A stretch of DNA of 64,000 nucleotides, taken from the NCBI RefSeq assembly GCF_025024155.1, contig NW_026251747.1:124001-188000 (forward strand). The letters are read 5' to 3'. The notes beneath the pieces were generated by a model. That model was given only the letters and a program-made list of their open reading frames with translations. It ran no database searches and had not been told where the DNA came from. Origin of the DNA: Gamsiella multidivaricata. Its lineage: Eukaryota > Mortierellomycota > Mortierellomycetes > Mortierellales > Mortierellaceae. Of this stretch, positions 1 to 13,275 are shown piece after piece (the first letter of the stretch is position 1; the number at the start of each line of letters is the position of its first letter). A program made the translations under genes and the position numbers.

Positions 1-564
1 AGATGCGGTTTGCTTTTATGTGAAATATGTGAAAATGATTTCATACGACCATCCAATGCCGTTGTTCCCAATGCAGAGTGAAATTGTGACCGGCGGAAGA
101 TTCTCGATCCTGCCACAGTGTTCACGCACCTTCCCGATTTGGAACAACTCCCGCTCCCACTGCCAAATAAGCAATTCTGTCATCGTCAACCGCCGCCAAC
201 ACCACCCCACAGACGGGCCCATGCTCACCCTCTGCACCAAAGCAGACGTCAATTGCTTCCAAACGTGTTCATTGTCCCGATATGTAATTAGCAGCCCTTC
301 CCCCATCCTACCCTCCCTGCTCCACCCCACCCCCCCCCTGCTCCACCCTTCCTCACCCTTCCATATTTCTTCTTCTTCCGAAACATGGATGTATCTCTTC
401 CCTTGGCATAAACCGGCTCACACTCCAGAAACCGCTCCCACCTATTGATGTGAACCCACTTTTTCCATTTTTCCATCTTTTCATACATATCGTATCGTAT
501 CGCATCGTATCGCATCATGTCATATCGTATTGTACAAAGCATCATTTATTAGAGAGGCTATTTC
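1..564. other. unresolved sequence downstream of IST1
   Basis: No gene can be supported here. An open minus-strand frame covers about 16-330 and a plus-strand frame covers the same bases, but neither resembles a family I know. Bases about 300-355 are C-rich and 484-534 form a degenerate pentanucleotide repeat. The minus-strand frame could be the end of a gene starting outside the window, since its right part is in low-complexity sequence. Confidence 0.4.
484..534. repeat. degenerate (ATCGT)n microsatellite
   Basis: Repeated ATCGT/ATCGC pentamers with interruptions lie just after the IST1 stop codon. This is visible directly in the sequence. Confidence 0.7.
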
Positions 565-1938
565 TCACGACCTCTTCTTCAATGCCTCGAATCGTCTTGT
601 CAAGGCATCCAGATCAGGCAGACCATCATTACTATCTGCAGCCGCAGAAGGCGGTACATTATTACTGCTGATACTAGGTTGCTGCTGTATTGATGGAGTC
701 ACAGTCTTGGATCCCGTGGGGGCAATTGTGGGAGTTGTGGACTCTGACAAACTGGAAAGATCGTTCAGCAGATCCAATCGATCGACATCCATCTCCATAG
801 TGGATTGGGTCTATGATATGGACATATGTTGGTTAGTGTTCACTCCATGTGCTGTATAGTTGCATGTTCCTACAAAGAATGCACTGTACCTTGGACGTTG
901 GTTTATTCTTTTCAGGAAGACGAGGCCGCATCGGCTGTTCAATCGAGTGACTTATCGGGTCAATGAATTCGCCATCCATGCTCTAATGAAAGAGGCAACA
1001 AATAAACAGAATGAGTTAGCGAACCATGTTGAGATACATCGACACCGTTCCACCATGTCCATGCGTAATAACGTACCCCAATGAGCTGGTGATCCATCTC
1101 GGGGTCCGCTGTCCAGGAAACCTTGAACGCCCTTGCAATCTCTTCCAGGTATCGGTTGACAAGATATGGATCCGGCGTCTGCACCTTGAGCTTTTGAATA
1201 ATCTAGTCCATGAAATAAAAGTGCGCATCATGTAAGCAACTGCAACATGTGCACCTCAGCCAAAATTTCCTTATCGTCATCAACAAATGTTTTTTGAAGA
1301 CTACTTACCCTGGGATTCACAGACTCGTCCTTGTTTTCCATGGCATTCGTGGCAAAATCGCGTCCAAATTTGGCTGTCAATTGATCCCTCACAAGTAGTA
1401 ACTCTTTGACTTCTGAACGAGGCGCCGCATAGATGATCGTATTCACCGCCTCCGTGATCGCCGGGTCACAATTCCTGCAAGGTAATAATAATGTATGCAC
1501 CAGAATAAAAAAGCGGAGCCTAAGTCAGTGTATGGCAACCTAGCTGACCAATAGCCTCATAGTGGCAACGCAGAACGATAATGTGACATACTTGAGCTGC
1601 TCCAGAAGACCGAACCGCGCCAACAACAATTCGCAGTAGAGTTCGATAATCTCCAACGCCTCAATACTGAAATCCTCGCGAATAACATGCTCCACCTATA
1701 GGTACAAGGAAGAAAAACGTTCATGGACGGTTAGTAAACTTGCTGAGCAAAAGTCCCGATGGTGCCCAAAGAGATAATTCTATACCCTGATACGCGCGCT
1801 CTCTTCCTTGCCAGCCTCGAGAAGTCGCGCAATCTCCTTGCGCTGTTGCTGGGCCAGCATATTCTTCTTATTCTGGAGCATTTGTAGCCGGTTCACGGAC
1901 AGCTTCAGCTGCACCTTCGCGCGTGTCGGGTTGAACAT
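565..1938 (-). CDS. IST1: IST1 homolog, ESCRT-III/Vps4 regulator
   Basis: Cytosolic/endosomal regulator of the Vps4 AAA-ATPase in multivesicular-body sorting. Six exons fit in one frame: 1938-1786, 1695-1592, 1474-1309, 1202-1077, 982-890 and 810-565, giving 295 aa. The IST1 domain fills exons 1-4. It opens with MFNPTRAKVQLKLSVNRL, a typical IST1 start, and continues with the conserved LYCELLLARFGLL helix and the QTPDPYLVNRYLEEIA segment. After a linker, the protein ends in a MIM1-like helix (DLDALTRRFEALKK), which in this family binds the Vps4 MIT domain. An ATG 21 codons upstream is in frame, but the downstream one matches the family start. Identification is by family motifs; exon edges are inferred from GT-AG sites and frame. 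Confidence 0.9.
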
Positions 1939-2230
1939 TGTTGCTGCAAAAGTGTGAAGTGTAGAGGCGATGGTCGAATGAACTTTGCTGTTGAAGACCA
2001 CCGAGGAGTGAATGAACGTGTGAAATGAATAAAGAGCGGGTCAGGGCGGCAGCACGTGAGGACAGGTCTACGTCACCCCGGGCGCGACCTACGCGCGCGT
2101 TCTGCGTGCCTTTTCTTTGCATGCATTCCTTCATTGCACCCTTCTTTCAACTTTCACCTTCGACCCCAGCGCAGCAAAACACTTCGACCTTCGCCTTCAC
2201 CGCCACTACAACTACACAGACACTGACATA

Positions 2231-3717
<1,487 letters not shown>

Positions 3718-4147
3718 GATAGCTGGATAGGGAATTGCATTATGATAGGAGGAAGGAAGTGGCCGAACCTGTGCACAAGGAGAGAGCATGGTCAATGATG
3801 CTAATAAACTGATATATCAAGCAAAAAAAAAAAAAAAAAAAAAGCAAACAGGTTGTAAATGACGCTCTTTATGTGCATTCAAGGACACAGCAAACCGGTG
3901 AAAATAGAGTCATTTGAAGTCCTATGCAGCATCGATTTTTTTTTTTTTTTTTTTGCGTTTATTGAAGCCTTATATACCATGACAATTGCGGTCTTCGTTT
4001 TTATTTTGTTTTTTTCTAATTCTGCTCCAGCTATGCAAACATGCGAACATCAATCCCTCCCTCTCTTCTTCCTTAGGCAGTTGCAATAAAGGCCTAAACA
4101 CAAATCCAAAAGACAGAAAGTTTACAGAAGCAGATCGTCAGTACCCT
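3718..4147. other. convergent 3' flank of RPN11 and MIC19
   Basis: It holds the RPN11 polyadenylation region, an A run (about 3823-3843) and a T run (about 3938-3953). No gene is supported. Confidence 0.6.
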
Positions 4148-4639
4148 CTATCCTTCCTCGCAAACTCCTCTTGGATTCTTTCTCTCAACAAAAAAAAAAA
4201 AAAACACCCCTCCTTCAAAACGTGCAAACTTACATTCTGCGCCTTCTGAACCAGATCCTTGAACTCCTGAACCTCAGCCCAGCAATCCAACGATCTCTCC
4301 TGATTCTTCTTATAACACTGAACGAGGGCCTCCTGGGCCTTTGTGATCTCCTCCGGCAAGACCTTGATCTGTTTCGTGTGCGCTCCTTGCTTCTTGCCCA
4401 GGGTTTCCATCTCTTGCTCTGTCACGACCGCGTTCGCGTTAGTCGAGGATTTGTATCCAACGTGGGTCGTGTCAGCGGACGTAGACTTCTCGGCCTGGAT
4501 CCGAGCTAATTCCGCCTGCACGCGTTGGCGGACTTGGGCCTCGATGTCCTGGGATGATCCCGCGGTGGGCTGCGCGCATGTGTGTGTGTTGGGGAGAGGA
4601 AGAAAGTGATGTTTGTTAAGTTGATGTTTGTTAAGTTGA

Positions 4640-4681
<42 letters not shown>

Positions 4682-5128
4682 CATAGATCGGCGGGAGATA
4701 GGATAAGGAAGTGAATGGGAGAAGAACTGTGTGTGCACCAGGGAGGTATTTTTTACTAGTAGAATTTTTCGTACCTGAGATTGCTGGAGCTGGTTCACGA
4801 AGGCACTCGAGACCTAAAATAAAAACGCAAAACGGGAACGAACAAAAGGGCAAGAAAGCCTGTGATTAGATGAACAAACATCCTGCACACATCCTCATTC
4901 ATTCTCCTGGTGTCGTCCACAGTATTCGTCCTCATCCTTCCCCCCTCACTCGATTGCCGTTCATTCATTGTCGCTGGCGTCCAGGTCCAGTCAAGCATAC
5001 GATTGTCGATTGCTTAGCTCCCGATTCAAAAACCAACAAAGTCTGCGAATTACCCTGACAGGGATCGGGTTCTCCTCGTTAACAAAGACCATCGGCTGGT
5101 TGTCGCCCTTTGACTGTGAAGCTCCCAT
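4148..5128 (-). CDS. MIC19: MICOS complex subunit MIC19-like
   Basis: Peripheral subunit of the mitochondrial contact-site and cristae-organising complex. The start MGASQSK has a glycine-2 N-myristoylation context, as in other MIC19 proteins. Exon 1 is 5128-5054, exon 2 is only 39 nt (4813-4775, reading VSSAFVNQLQQSQ), and exon 3 is 4569-4234. Exon 3 holds a charged coiled-coil-prone region and the C-terminal QCYKKNQERSLDCWAEV, the Cys-x9-10-Cys pattern of the CHCH-like tail. The last exon is uncertain: the first AG after the T run gives a stop at 4148, and the next AG gives a stop at 4122. An AT dinucleotide repeat lies in intron 2. Identification rests on N- and C-terminal motifs and order. 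Confidence 0.78.
4643..4678. repeat. (AT)18 microsatellite in MIC19 intron 2
   Basis: An uninterrupted AT dinucleotide run within the intron between exons 2 and 3 of the MIC19 gene. Confidence 0.9.
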
Positions 5129-5416
5129 GGTGATGATTAGTCGAGTGGTATAAAAGAGTGGAGTGTAGCTGGTAGGTGCAGTCGTTTCCGAAGCAGATCT
5201 TCAATGCAAAAAGTGTGGGACGAGCTTCGCTTCTCACAGCCGTCCCGTTACCGTATTCTGTGACGTATTAATCTCAGGAACCACAGTATACGATGAAATA
5301 CACTTTAATAGTAAACGAAAAACTCTTAGTGGGGGCCGTAGTGCAACTCCTGCCTGTGCCAAAAACACACATCTCTACTCTCTCCTTTTTCTGTTCTTTT
5401 CTCTCTTCGGACCCTC

Positions 5417-7101
5417 TTAACGGCGGGGAACTCCACGACCACGGCCTCTGGGTCCACCACGAGCGTTTGCGGCAGGGTTCTGGCTCTGAGGGCTCTTGAC
5501 AGTCTCGTCGACTGACAGGATCAAGCACGCAGCCTCCGTAGCGGCCGCCATGGCGTTGGTCTTGACCAGTGCGGGCTCCCAGACAAAGGCCTTCATGTTA
5601 TCTGCAATCGACTCGGACTCAATGTCGACTCCACTCCACAGTGAGCCCTGTGCGTGCTTCATCCTCAGCTTGTTCAAGATGTCGGTCGCATCGAATCCAG
5701 CATTGTCGCAGAGCTGGCGAGGGATCACCTCCAATGCACGCGCAAATGCCCCGATAATCAACTGCTGTTTTCCGGCAATGGTTCTCGAGTAATCACGGAG
5801 GTATTTCGAGATCTCCATCTCCGTAGCTCCACCTCCGGCAACGACCAATGAGTTCTTGATCGCACGACGGACAATCATGATGGCATCGTGCAATGAACGC
5901 TCGACCTCAGCGATGAACTGCTCCGCACCTCCTCTGAGGATCAATGTGCAGGTCTTGGCCTGAGTGCAGCCCTGGAAAAAGTTGAAACGCTCGCCTCCAA
6001 TCTGCTTCTCCTCAAAGGTCTCGCATGTGCCCAAGTGCTTGGACTCGATATCGGAGCAGGTCGACTGGATCGATCCTCCGACGGCTTGGACAACGCGGTT
6101 GAGATCACCAGCAGGAACACGGCCAGCACAGAAAATATCACGATCCGCAAAGTATTGAGTCGCAAGATCTCCAATGGGCAGCTTTGACAAGACGACCTTG
6201 GCGCCAGTGTTGACAATCGCCTCCAACTTGTCATAAATGATTTTCCATTCAGCGTCCACAATCTTTTGGTATTCCTGTATGGTTGGAAATATATCCGATG
6301 GGAAGTAATAGGGGGCACGAGCAGCGCAAAGAACGCGAAGATAGATGTGGAAGGAGATTAGAGACGATCCAAATAGAGTAAAAACGATTCGATCGTAGAC
6401 AATTCGTTTTGGTTACGGTAAAACTTACATCGACAGCCTCAACGCGGACTTCAGCATTATCCCTCTCGGCCTTCAACTCCAGTTCGACGTTCAAAGACAG
6501 GACCTTGGGGTTCTTGAAGCTCTTAGGCTGCTGCTCGAATCCGGCGTACGAGAAAGTTTTCTTGAAGGCAACACCATCAATCAGCAACGAATCCTGCATG
6601 GCACCTCCAGTGACTCTCTTCATACCGATCAGGCTCTCATCCAGATCTTCCTGATCCAAATGCAGCACGGCGTCGACAACCATCTTGGTAAAGAACTCTG
6701 TCTGGGACTGGATCAGCTTCGAGGACATGGCAGTTGCGGCACACTTCTCCAACAACGAGCGGAACTCGGCCTCGTCCTTGCGCTCAACACGAACAGCGAT
6801 CTCCTTGACCTTGTTGATGGCGAGCTGGGCAGCCTTTCTGTATCCCTTGATGATCACCTGAGGATTGACGCCTTCTTCGATGTACGAGCGGACTTCCTTC
6901 AAGAGCTCTCCTGCCAAAAGCACGACCGAGGTTGTACCATCTCCGACCTCCGCATCCTGAGAACGAGCAATGTCGACAAGCGTCTTGGCGGCTGGGTGGA
7001 CAATATCGAGGAGCTTCATAATGGTAGCACCATCGTTTGAAATAGTAACAGTGCCTATCAAAATCGATTCAGGATTAAGAAACGATTAGAATCGTAGGCA
7101 C

Positions 7102-7141
<40 letters not shown>

Positions 7142-7844
7142 TGCTGTATCGCGTACACACACTCAGCAACACTGGTTAATCCACTTACCCTTCTCGTCGA
7201 CGATGAGCTTGTCCATGCCGCGAGGTCCGAGAGTGGTCCTGACAGTATCGACGACAGCCAGGCAGGCGTTAATGTTGGAAAGGAGCTGACCCTTGCCCTG
7301 AGAGCTGTCTGTACCATCCTTCAGAAGGATGATTTGTGGTTGCTATTTGTCGTAGTTCCAAAGAAAGTCATATTCATTGGTCAGTAAAATGGCGCGGTAT
7401 CTCTAGTTGAAGACCAAGGCAAGACTCCCAGGACTGCAATACATGAATCCCGGTGTGTTGCAAAAATCTTCTTCAACCGCGGCCGCTTCGTATGGAGGTA
7501 GCAGGCTGTAATTCTGCAGGGGCGTGGCGCGAAGCAGATCAGCTTGGACCCGGGCCTACAAGCACACCTCGAGTCGCGATCTGCAGATGAGCACGACCCA
7601 TCCATAGTGTTATTTTCTTCCTGTCTCTCCATTGATCGTAAATCAGTCATGCGTTGTCCTGGAGGAGTTATCCACGTATCCATCGCCATCTCGCAAACGT
7701 CACCTGTCGAGGTTGTTTGCTGCTGATGTATACACGACCTCTTTCGTGCCTTCCACGTGTTGCTCCTGTAGGGATTTAATAGTATCCTCGAACAGAAAGA
7801 GCACGCATGTTGTTATTTACCATCATCTGCTGTTGGCGCGACAT
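5417..7844 (-). CDS. CCT7: CCT/TRiC chaperonin subunit eta
   Basis: Subunit of the cytosolic ATP-dependent chaperonin that folds actin, tubulin and other proteins. Four exons fit: 7844-7821 (24 nt, MSRQQQMM), 7342-7189, 7054-6429 and 6274-5417, giving 553 aa, normal for the family. Visible group II chaperonin motifs are [29 protein letters not shown] and [17 protein letters not shown]. The tail [10 protein letters not shown] resembles the Gly/Arg-rich end typical of the eta subunit. The first intron is about 480 nt, long for this genome, and contains unrelated small open frames. Intron 2 holds a GAT repeat. The subunit call (eta rather than another CCT) rests on the tail and on [12 protein letters not shown]. 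Confidence 0.93.
7102..7138. repeat. (GAT)12 microsatellite in CCT7 intron 2
   Basis: A clean trinucleotide run inside the 134-nt intron between CCT7 exons 2 and 3. Confidence 0.9.
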
Positions 7845-8204
7845 TGTGAAGGGGATGAGGGATTGATGGAGCGGGATGTGGGTGGGTAGTGAGACGGATG
7901 CAAGTTAGGAGGAGGTACGAAACAAGCTGATCTGTTTGCGGGCTTGCTTAAGGGTTCAGGTGCATTTTATGATTTTTGTTCCATACGCTTCTTTTATCAA
8001 GTGCGTTGTCCCTGCGCGTTTGCTGTGCATCCTAATGACACTTTTTAGTATCTTCAACTATACGCTATACTATACTCCCTATCCTTACTTCTTGTCGTCC
8101 TTTTAGTTCAGATATTTAATACACAAAGCAATTGGGACATATGTTTGATTTCTATGAGCGTTGGATGGGGAGCCGGTAGCGAACGGCGAATGGTGGTGCG
8201 CGCG
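7845..8204. other. CCT7 upstream / uL22m downstream spacer
   Basis: AT-rich spacer between two minus-strand genes. It should contain the CCT7 promoter and the uL22m terminator region. No further gene seen. Confidence 0.5.
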
Positions 8205-9542
8205 TTACCAGTTGTAAAGACGTGGAGGGTTATAGATGGGCTTGTCTTCAATCAATGGCGTCCAGACCTTCTTGGTCTGCTTCCAGCCTCTGATGTTCCT
8301 CCTTGGTGCACGGCCAGCCTCCTTCTCCTCGGGCTGGCGCTCCTTGAGTGTAAACTTCAGGTGGGCCGTTGGGTGGTGCATCACACCAAATTTGCCACGG
8401 GCATGGGTCTTGATCCGGCGATGGTAGATACCCTTACCAACCCAGGCACGGTCTAATGTTTGAGCACAAATAAAAATAATAGCGTTAATAAACATTCACA
8501 CACCTGTACCACACGTGCGAAAGTGTGCACAGATATATTGGCAACGCAAAGACCATCAGGTCGCTCCGAGTACATACCGACATAGAGTTTGCTGGCATCC
8601 ATCTTGTACTTATCCTGTGTGGTGGCATTGGTTCTGGCAAAGGCCAATGTGTTCAAGACGCGTTTTGCGGGACGTTTCTGTGAGAATTCCATCTGGTTGA
8701 TCGCGTTCTGGATATCGAGGCCCTTGATTTGGTTGGCCAAGAGGCGAAGCTTCTTTGTGCTTGTCTTGAAGTCGGCAGTCGAGAATTGATACTATTGGCG
8801 ATTGACGGAGGAGCGCGATAGATCAGGAAACATGCCCGAGACGATACGTATATATCAACCCTTGCTGTAGCGTCGATCCTAATATCACAGTATTGCATCC
8901 TCCTGAAGACATAATGGCGTTTGCGGTAGCTTCATATCTTCCTTTGGCGAAATGTCCTCTTGAACTCCATCCCTCGTGGGTTATCAATCCTGGTACGGTG
9001 CTTGAACATCTTCCCTGTCCTTGTACCTCCAGTGATGCCCTGGCATCCAGCAAGTCCGCTTACCTCTTTAGCAGTTGCCTTTCCGCCCTGCTCCACGGGG
9101 GTCTCGTTAACATGTGAAGCGATATCTCCAAACAAAGATGAGGCTCCAAGCTCAGGCTTGACGGGATTTATGGTCGATTTTTGTTCAGCAAGGCGGATCG
9201 CCATTGCATGAAAGCCGCGAGGAGTCGTCTGAGCCAGGCTATTAATGCAAGGAGATACAGAATGGCTATTGTTGAGCATGGTGTGGCCGCAATATCCTTT
9301 AGTTTGATGTTTCCTACGATCGTGCATGTGCTGCTGGTCAAGTTTAGGCATGTAACCGTGTCCTTTTGGCGTTGGTTCTTGACACATCGTTCCTTGTACT
9401 GATTGAACACTGTGGATTCCGACACATTTGTGAAGATTTCCTGAACTTTGAGTATCGCTCCTGGAAACATTGGATTGTAGTACCTCTTGAGCGCCGAGAC
9501 GGGCTGCTGCGTGCGGAATGCGGTCTTCAATGCGCCGAACAT
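8205..9542 (-). CDS. MRPL22: mitochondrial ribosomal protein uL22m
   Basis: Large-subunit protein of the mitochondrial ribosome lining the peptide exit tunnel. Four exons fit: 9542-9484, 9238-9064, 8791-8578 and 8452-8205, giving 231 aa. The N-terminus (MFGALKTAFRTQQPVSALK, then PRGFHAMAIRLAEQ) is Arg-rich, amphipathic and without acids, as expected of a mitochondrial presequence. The L22 core shows LRLLANQIKGLDIQNAINQM, KLYVDRAWVGKG across the last splice junction, and the conserved loop THARGKFGVMHHPTAHLKF. Exon 2 is chosen because it restores frame from the phase-2 donor of exon 1. The gene family is clear; the exon 2 acceptor is the least certain edge. Confidence 0.85.
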
Positions 9543-9946
9543 GATGTATACGGAGGGACAAGGGCGATGTGAGTTGCAGGCAATCGTTCAGAACCGAGCA
9601 GCCAGGCAGCAACCCCTTGCTCGGATCCAATAGGCTGTCACATCTACAATACATCAACATTGAAGCCACTGTTGCCACTAATTTCATAGTTTGCACACGC
9701 AGTAGTCGCGTGCACGGTGAAAAAAAAAAAAAAAAAAAAAAAAGCTGTGGTGTGTAATAGTCAATACTCAGGTTCTTGTCCTCAACCCTGGTGGATCTTT
9801 GCAACATTGCATTAACATGAGAAGCTATTAGCTTTATATCACCCACTGAATATTATGTCTCATACAAAAAAAAAGAAAAGAAAACTAAGAGAGATGACGA
9901 CGATATTTATATAAGCCAGACAAATAAACTATTGTCGGTACGATGC
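9543..9946. other. AT-rich spacer with a 23-base A run
   Basis: Upstream region of the uL22m gene. An A run lies at about 9720-9743. Open frames reading through it on the minus strand look spurious. Confidence 0.5.
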
Positions 9947-10178
9947 ACACTACGATCTGCTGAGGCTAAGCACTTTGCTACACAGATTTGCCCTAAAGGA
10001 CACCTTTTGCTCTTCATATCTTGCTGGGAGGTTACGGTACTTGGTCATATAATGTTATCATGTATAAGAGACACAGAGGCTTCCATTGCTCATTTTATAT
10101 GCTGCTATTTTGCTATAAAAGTCTGCACTGCTGCATGGAGACATCGCACCGGTAGCGTTGGGTCTCTGCTACATGTAG
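9947..10178 (+). repeat. left arm of long inverted repeat
   Basis: Matches the reverse complement of 10808-11040. The two arms translate to nearly the same peptide on opposite strands, which confirms the symmetry. Confidence 0.9.
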
Positions 10179-10928
10179 ATGAGAGATATCAGCTATCTGA
10201 ACATCCTTATGGCCGAAGCGAACGAGAATGAGATGGATATCTCTTACGACCACGCAGGTTACGTCGCCGCAATTAGGGAAGAGTTGGCCAATAGACTGAG
10301 TCAATCAGGCACTGTTGTCGCCAGATTTCAAGTTGATGTGCTCCCTGAGCCGCGTATCGAGGTGATTTCTGCAAGGAGGTTGTCGTCCGATATACATTGC
10401 TCGACTCCGTCTTGCATGATTGGCTATCACGATCAGATGTCTGTCTCCACGACCCATAGCACAGATGTTGGCATTTCTGTTGAGGCCAGTTCGGCGCCAT
10501 TCGGGATAGGCGTGACATTTACAGCTTCAGCTAGCTATGGATCCAGCGTCATCAACGAGGAGTTGACGACCTTCTGCTACGGATTCGACATTGAAGAGGG
10601 CGATCCAGGGTACATTGCCATTGCGAATGCATAAATCTCTGCAGAGATACGAGTTCGAGGATGTTTCTGCAAGGACAACCTTAGTGATATAGTGGTCTGC
10701 GTGTTATCCTGCGCGAATAATCCTGATCTGATCAACAGCGGCGAGTCCGGACGCCACGAGGCAGTAATCAAGTACAATGACAAATCTCGCAGCATTGTGT
10801 CGTTTGTGTACATGCAGCAGAGACTCAACGCTACCGGTGCGATGTCTCCACGCAGCAGTGCAGACTTTTATAGCAAAATAGCAGCATATAAAATGAGCAA
10901 TGGAAGCCTCTGTGTCTCTTATACATGA
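10179..10928 (+). pseudogene. unknown protein gene interrupted by one in-frame stop
   Basis: An open frame from 10179 ends at a TAA (10632-10634). The same frame then continues without another stop to 10928, and the downstream part looks equally protein-like (cysteine-containing, regular composition). So this is probably one reading frame of about 249 codons with a single nonsense codon. The middle is rich in Ser/Thr and small residues (GISVEASSAPFGIGVTFTAS), suggesting extended beta structure. I recognise no family. The last third runs into the right inverted-repeat arm, so the 3' coding end is part of the repeated unit. A real stop with a truncated 151-aa product cannot be excluded. Confidence 0.45.
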
Positions 10929-11040
10929 TAACATTATATGACCAAGTACCGTAACCTCCCAGCAAGATATGAAGAGCAAAAGGTGTCCTTTAGGGCAAAT
11001 CTGTGTAGCAAAGTTCTTAGCCTCAGCAGATCGTAGTGTC
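10808..11040 (-). repeat. right arm of long inverted repeat
   Basis: Reverse-complement partner of 9947-10178. The inner edge lies at the codons for YMQQRLNATG of the enclosed frame. Confidence 0.9.
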
Positions 11041-11852
11041 AAGTTCACTCTACTAGCAACAGCACATCGCTGCTTAAAGGTCGTCTGCAATAGATTTGAT
11101 TCATTCGATATTTGATATTAACATTAGCAGGCCCCTCATGGAGCCTTTACGCTCTACAGGAGGGCCTCTCAAAATATGACACTGGATCTACTGGATCTGC
11201 AGTCAGCTGCGCCAATGACAAGCGCGGATGTGCGTCAGGATCAGGAACAAAAGTTAACTACCGAGCTAGATCAAGTGTAAGCTGACTAGATTTAAAGGTT
11301 GTGGTAGGTAAGTTTATTCTTCGAAGAAGAATAGACGTGCTTTTAGGAGAGTGCTTATTAATTGATCTTATTCTAGGAGGTGAACGCACTCCTTTTGTAC
11401 CGGATGATACTGAGGTAAACTACTTAGAAGAACATAATAATCATAATAAACATAAACATATTGCAATGTATCTAGCAGCAGGGTCAGCCCCGTAACTGGC
11501 ACGCTGCGTGGAGCAAATCCGATATAAATTTATTGTTCAGGAAACCTATACAACGCGTCGAAGAGCTATCGCGTCAAACTCCTCGTGTACGCTCAAGGTT
11601 ACCCGCGGGAATCCCATGTAAAATATTTTTTCCAAAAAAAAAAAATCAAATTCATCCTGATGCCGGTTCCGAAGGGGCTTTAGGATTTTTTAGAGATTTT
11701 GGTATATACCTATCCCCATTCCGTGCGTCGCCAATATTTCTTCTCACTCTCTACAGGATGGATATTGTGACTTTGAGCATACATAAGGACAGCCATCAAT
11801 ACCTCGTTCTAAAAGAGGTCGCACTTTATAATTCGGCGTAGAATTTGTGTTT
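11041..11852. other. spacer between inverted-repeat segment and gypsy fragment
   Basis: AT-rich sequence with short open frames of no recognisable content and an A run near 11634-11645. No gene supported. Confidence 0.5.
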
Positions 11853-12760
11853 TTAGAGACGAGGGAGTTCCTGCTCAAGTGTCTTCAAGCGTTGCTGTTC
11901 CATGCGACTGTATATCAGGATGTCGTTAAGATAGACAACCACGGGGGAATCTGGACAGTCCTGGGAGGTGTCATTCGTGAGTATCATGAATGTAGCCGGG
12001 GCGTTGGCTAAATCGAACGGCAAGACAACGAATTCGAAAAGGCGGTGTCGGGCCCGGAAGGCTACCTTATGTATGTCTTCTCCGGACATGCATATCTAAC
12101 GGTAACCCGGCCTCAAATCGAACTTGGTGAGTGCTTAGCTCCCTAAAGCTGGTCAATCAGTTCATTGGCTCGGGGTAGAGGATAGGTATTCATGGTCATG
12201 GGTTTATGTTATGTGCGATAGTCGACGCACATTCTCATATCGCCATCTTTCTTATTGACGAATAGCGCCGGAGATCCATAGGGCGATTGATTGAGTTTGA
12301 CGAACCCCTGATGCAGATCGGCATCCAGCTGGCGCTTCAGCTCAGTCGTCTCGCTGAGAAACATTTGATATGTAGGCTTGGACGGTGGTGCAGTATCAGG
12401 AACAAGGTCTATGCGGTGGTCAATAGTCCTGGTCGGTGGAAGTGTGGTGGGCAATTCATCTAGGCAAACTGAGGAATGTTGCTCGACGAGTGTGCGTGCG
12501 ACAGGCGGAACCTTCGCCCTGGGGTCTTTATCATCTCCAGCGGGGCAATTACCCACAAGTCGGTATGCTGCGTAGTCTCGAGAGCTACTTCGGCAGCCCG
12601 ATTGAATGGCATGGGAGTCAGGACATAGGCTTGGCTACCATGTAGAGTCTCGTGGCCGATTTGGACCATGTAGCTGCACCGATCGACACGGAGTCTTGGA
12701 TGAATGTATGCCAGCCAGTTGGTACCGAGAATGGGGTCGAACTTCATATCCGAGACGTGG
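11853..12760 (-). pseudogene. Ty3/gypsy retrotransposon pol fragment, decayed
   Basis: Three broken minus-strand frames follow pol order. The first (about 12747-12560) resembles the C-terminal part of a retropepsin region (FDPILGTNWLAYIHPRLRV). The second (about 12556-12209) is the start of the reverse transcriptase (LNQSPYGSPALFVNKKDGD, then MRMCVDYRT). The third (about 12089-11853) is the palm region (FEFVVLPFDLANAPATF and VVVYLNDILIYSR). The usual YxDD catalytic motif reads YLND, so one catalytic Asp is lost. Frames are joined only through shifts, and gag, RNase H and integrase are absent. This is a dead internal fragment. Confidence 0.8.
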
Positions 12761-12957
12761 AAAACGATGGCCTAGTGAGTATCCTTTTTGAAGGATACTG
12801 ATGATCGCATAGTGATTGGTTAACGGACCGTGGCTGTCGGTCAGGCTAACGGTCTCTGGTTTATGGCGCCGCGTAAGTTATGCACTATATTGACGTACGA
12901 GCAAAGAAGAGCATCCATCACGTGGTGGAAGGCGGGAACCGGATATAAAGGTTACCA

Positions 12958-13213
12958 TCTGCCCAAGAATAAGATTCCTCTCCTGTCTTTTTGACTTACT
13001 TGTTTGTAAGTGAAAAATAAGCATTTTTCAAACTGTGTGGTATATTTTCTACAGGCGCTAGTCTTTCTGCCCAGCGCCGGCTTGGTATACGATCAACCTT
13101 GGTAGTGTACAAGGAAAGGCACGGCGAAGAAGGACAACAAAAATGGTACCGTTTGTGATCCAGAGAGTACAGATACTTTTGCCGTGCAAAAGATATCATA
13201 TCTCATGTTACAC
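12958..13213 (-). repeat. possible LTR remnant of the gypsy fragment
   Basis: On the minus strand the segment starts TGTAACATGAG and ends near TTGGGCA, which is the TG...CA form of a fungal LTR. It lies upstream of the pol fragment, where a 5' LTR would be. No second copy is in the window, so this is only a suggestion. Confidence 0.25.
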
Positions 13214-13275
13214 CATGACATAGTGTGTGCATCACACAGGGACTTATCAACTATCTTGGGCCACAAGGTTTACAT

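Larger units (their letters stand above)
9947..11040. mobile_element. 1.1-kb segment bounded by 230-bp inverted repeats
   Basis: Bases 9947-10178 and 10808-11040 are near-identical inverted copies of about 232 bp, differing at only a few positions. They enclose about 630 bp carrying one interrupted gene. The outer ends read ACACTACGATCTG. The flanks do not show an obvious target-site duplication. It may be a non-autonomous transposable element with long terminal inverted repeats, or a local inverted duplication of the 3' part of the enclosed gene. No transposase is present. Confidence 0.6.

Noticed and set aside
3820..3843. Genomic A run after RPN11, considered as a sign of retroposition
   Set aside because: RPN11 retains five introns, so it is not a retrocopy; the run is just downstream of a normal AATAAA.
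7345..7820. Several open frames of 60-100 codons on both strands
   Set aside because: They lie inside the first intron of CCT7, which is fixed by the conserved MSRQQQMM and [12 protein letters not shown] exons, and none resembles a protein family.
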